Source: Acidobacteriales bacterium 13_2_20CM_55_8
GTDB taxonomy: Bacteria; Acidobacteriota; Terriglobia; Terriglobales; Acidobacteriaceae
Direction: 5' to 3'
Assembly: GCA_001914815.1 (NCBI GenBank)
Contig: MNDG01000003.1
Location: 1,185-38,490 of the forward strand
DNA length: 37,306 bases
Position numbers and translations under genes: made by a program. Below the pieces are notes generated by a model. The model worked only from the letters and a program-made list of their open reading frames with translations, was not told where the DNA came from and did not search any database. Shown here in pieces: positions 35,112 through 37,306 of the stretch. Within the stretch, counting starts at the first letter, position 1; every line of letters begins with the position of its first letter.

Positions 35112-37306
35112 ATGATCTCCGACTCTGCCATTCTCAAGAAGATCGAACACCAGCCTAAGCGCACTGCTGGATTCAAACAGTTAGTGCGCGAAATGGGAAT
35201 CCACGGTGAAGCTCGGCGCGAACTTTCCGAACGACTGAAGCATTTAGTAAGCAGCAAACAACTGGTCCAGGTGGATTCCGATCGCTATGCAATTCCTCAA
35301 GCCGCCGCCGGCAAGAACCTGATCGTGGGCCAGCTGAGCATGCACCGCGACGGCTTTGGCTTTGTGGTACCCGATGCCAGCTCGCTCGATGAACGCCTGA
35401 AAGCCCGGCTCAGCGGAGATATTTTCATTCCTCCGCCTGCGGTTGGTTCGGCCATGCACGGCGATCGCGTGCTGGTCGAGATCACCGCTATTCGTCCCGA
35501 CGGACGCGCTGAGGGTCGCATCGTGCGCCCGCTTCATCGCGCCCATTCCACCGTGGTTGGCCTCTTCCATTATGGCAATCGCCACAACTATGTGACGCCG
35601 ATTGATCAGAAAATCTCGCAGGAGATCGTTATCCCGCCGGGACTCGAGCTTCCGGAAAAGGGCAGCGATGACGGCACATCTTCTGGAAAGGAAGACAAGA
35701 GAAAAAAGACTAAGAAGAGCGTGCATCGTGTGTTCGGTGAAGAAGCAAGGCGGACCCGGCCGGACGATCTGGAAAACGTTGTGGTGGACGTCGAGATCAC
35801 GGACTGGCCTACCGCCACCCAGAACCCGCGCGGACGTGTAGTTGAGATTCTGGGCTACGAAGACGATTTCGGCGTGGATGTTGAAATCATGATCCGCAAG
35901 CACCACTTGCCACATCGCTTTCCGCCGGAAGTTCTCGCGGAAGCGCAGGGGGCGGAGCCGCTCATTCCAGCGCGTGAATTGCAAAAGCGGCGCGATTTCC
36001 GGGCTTTGCCGATCGTCACTATTGATGGCGAGACGGCGCGCGATTTCGATGATGCGGTTACTGTGCGACGTTTGAAAAACGGGAACTTCGAGTTGCAAGT
36101 GCACATCGCCGATGTAGCTCAATACGTCACTCCTGATTCCGCAATTGATCAGGAAGCACGCTTGCGCGGCACCAGCATTTATTTTCCCGACCGCGCCGTA
36201 CCTATGCTTCCGCTCGAGCTCTCGACTGATATTTGCAGCCTGCGTCCGCAGGTGGATCGATTAGTCATGTCGTGCGTGATGGAAATCGATCATCGCGGAG
36301 AAATTCTTGGCTGCGAATTGTGTCCGGGCGTGATTCGCTCCGCCGAGCGCATGACTTACACCGATGTGAAGGCGGTGCTCGAGGGCGATGCCGTTCTTCG
36401 CAAGCGCTACGCCGGCCTGGTGGACCTGTTTGAGACCATGCGCGAGCTCGCCATGATCCTGAATCGCAAACGCGAGCGGCGGGGTTCGATCGATTTCGAC
36501 CTGCCCGAACCGGTGATTGAGTTCGATGAACATGGCCTGATGAAGAGCATTACCCGCTCGGAACGCAATATTGCTAACCGCATCATTGAAGAATTCATGC
36601 TCTCCGCCAATGAGAGCGTCGCCGGATACCTGGAAAATAAGCGCGTCGGTTCGCTTTATCGGATTCACGAGAAGCCTGACGCCAAGCGTGTTTACGACTT
36701 TGAAATCATTGCCGCAACTTTTGGGTATTCGCTGGGAGTGGGGCCGCTACCGATTCAACGGATACAGCCTAAGACCGATCGTCGCGCCAGTTATGGTACT
36801 GGCAAGCGCGCACGGGAAATTGAAATCCCGAGAGAAGTGCACATCACACCGCGAATGTACCAGAAGCTGACTGAAAAAATTGCGGGCAAGCCGGAAGAAC
36901 GAATTCTTTCCTATCTGATGTTGCGTTCGCTGAAACAGGCGCGTTATTCGGAGGAAAACCTCGGCCACTTCGCGCTGGCGGCCCCGACGTATACCCATTT
37001 CACGTCGCCGATACGCCGTTATCCGGATCTCATCATTCACAGAATCTTGAAGGATGTTCTGCTCGACTCAGCGGAAATGCGGGATGGAGAAGTATTGATC
37101 GGAGTTTCCGGGAGACAGGCCTCCAGAGACGAAAGCGAGACTCAACAGGCAGCCTCCAGCAAACCATCGCCCTGGTCCAAGCGTCGCGACCATGCTGCCC
37201 ATCAGCAATCGCTAAAGGCTGTTGGTGGGCCGATTCCTTTAGAAGAACTTCACGACATCGCCGACGAATCCAGTCAATCCGAGCGCCGCGCGGATGACGC
37301 TGAACG
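35112..37306 (+). CDS. rnr: Ribonuclease R, 3' truncated by window edge
   Basis: Frame open from ATG 35112 to window end; TIDGETARDFDDAV, LQVHIADVAQYV, YTHFTSPIRRYPDLIIHR RNB motifs. Confidence 0.93.
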   Translation, partial: MISDSAILKKIEHQPKRTAGFKQLVREMGIHGEARRELSERLKHLVSSKQLVQVDSDRYAIPQAAAGKNLIVGQLSMHRDGFGFVVPDASSLDERLKARLSGDIFIPPPAVGSAMHGDRVLVEITAIRPDGRAEGRIVRPLHRAHSTVVGLFHYGNRHNYVTPIDQKISQEIVIPPGLELPEKGSDDGTSSGKEDKRKKTKKSVHRVFGEEARRTRPDDLENVVVDVEITDWPTATQNPRGRVVEILGYEDDFGVDVEIMIRKHHLPHRFPPEVLAEAQGAEPLIPARELQKRRDFRALPIVTIDGETARDFDDAVTVRRLKNGNFELQVHIADVAQYVTPDSAIDQEARLRGTSIYFPDRAVPMLPLELSTDICSLRPQVDRLVMSCVMEIDHRGEILGCELCPGVIRSAERMTYTDVKAVLEGDAVLRKRYAGLVDLFETMRELAMILNRKRERRGSIDFDLPEPVIEFDEHGLMKSITRSERNIANRIIEEFMLSANESVAGYLENKRVGSLYRIHEKPDAKRVYDFEIIAATFGYSLGVGPLPIQRIQPKTDRRASYGTGKRAREIEIPREVHITPRMYQKLTEKIAGKPEERILSYLMLRSLKQARYSEENLGHFALAAPTYTHFTSPIRRYPDLIIHRILKDVLLDSAEMRDGEVLIGVSGRQASRDESETQQAASSKPSPWSKRRDHAAHQQSLKAVGGPIPLEELHDIADESSQSERRADDAE

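Noticed and set aside
34946-35257. Possible decayed RelE-like toxin on the minus strand (two frames joined read GTARILADYGMYPFS / VNTVAGRVWWIRTADSSGIYIVVIGRSRHK)
   Set aside because: Only a vague resemblance, needs a frameshift, and overlaps the RNase R start; a profile search against ParE/RelE toxins would be needed before claiming it.
35244-36122. 292-aa minus-strand ORF
   Set aside because: Antisense to RNase R.
1-37306. Prophage, transposon or integrative element
   Set aside because: No transposase, integrase, recombinase or phage structural gene seen; the tRNA shows no obvious attachment-site duplication.

Overview
The window looks like a high-GC, chromosomal, probably Acidobacteria-like segment (taxon inferred from gene content and repeat style, not proven). 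It holds about 30 protein genes and one CAU-anticodon tRNA. Left to right: a kinase/PqqD/radical-SAM peptide-modification cassette cut by the left edge; a PilZ protein; a four-gene, translationally coupled oligopeptide ABC transporter; a 906-aa HD-GYP/GAF/GGDEF/PilZ c-di-GMP protein; a subtilisin-like S8 protease with a C-terminal W-hexad repeat; two tiny 33-aa ORFs, absent or mis-started in the ORF track, that both end in ...ASAVWGS; an AAA+/Fis/PilZ regulator; a YihY-like protein; small unannotated minus-strand ORFs; leuA/leuB with a divergent LysR gene; a second HD-GYP protein; lipid/glycan genes; a Ser/Thr kinase with propeller domain; MurJ; two tandem Crp/Fnr paralogs; a bactofilin; and RNase R, cut by the right edge. 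The best candidate for an undescribed system is at 9.4-13.4 kb. The protease tail is built of SVIWGN/SVIWGS hexads. Directly downstream lie two signal-peptide-like micro-ORFs that end in one such hexad (SAVWGS), and signal peptidase I cleavage after ASA would release the tetrapeptide VWGS from both. The protease upstream region carries two copies of GGACA-N3-TGTCC around a weak sigma-54-like element, and a bEBP-type regulator follows. All functional links are inference.
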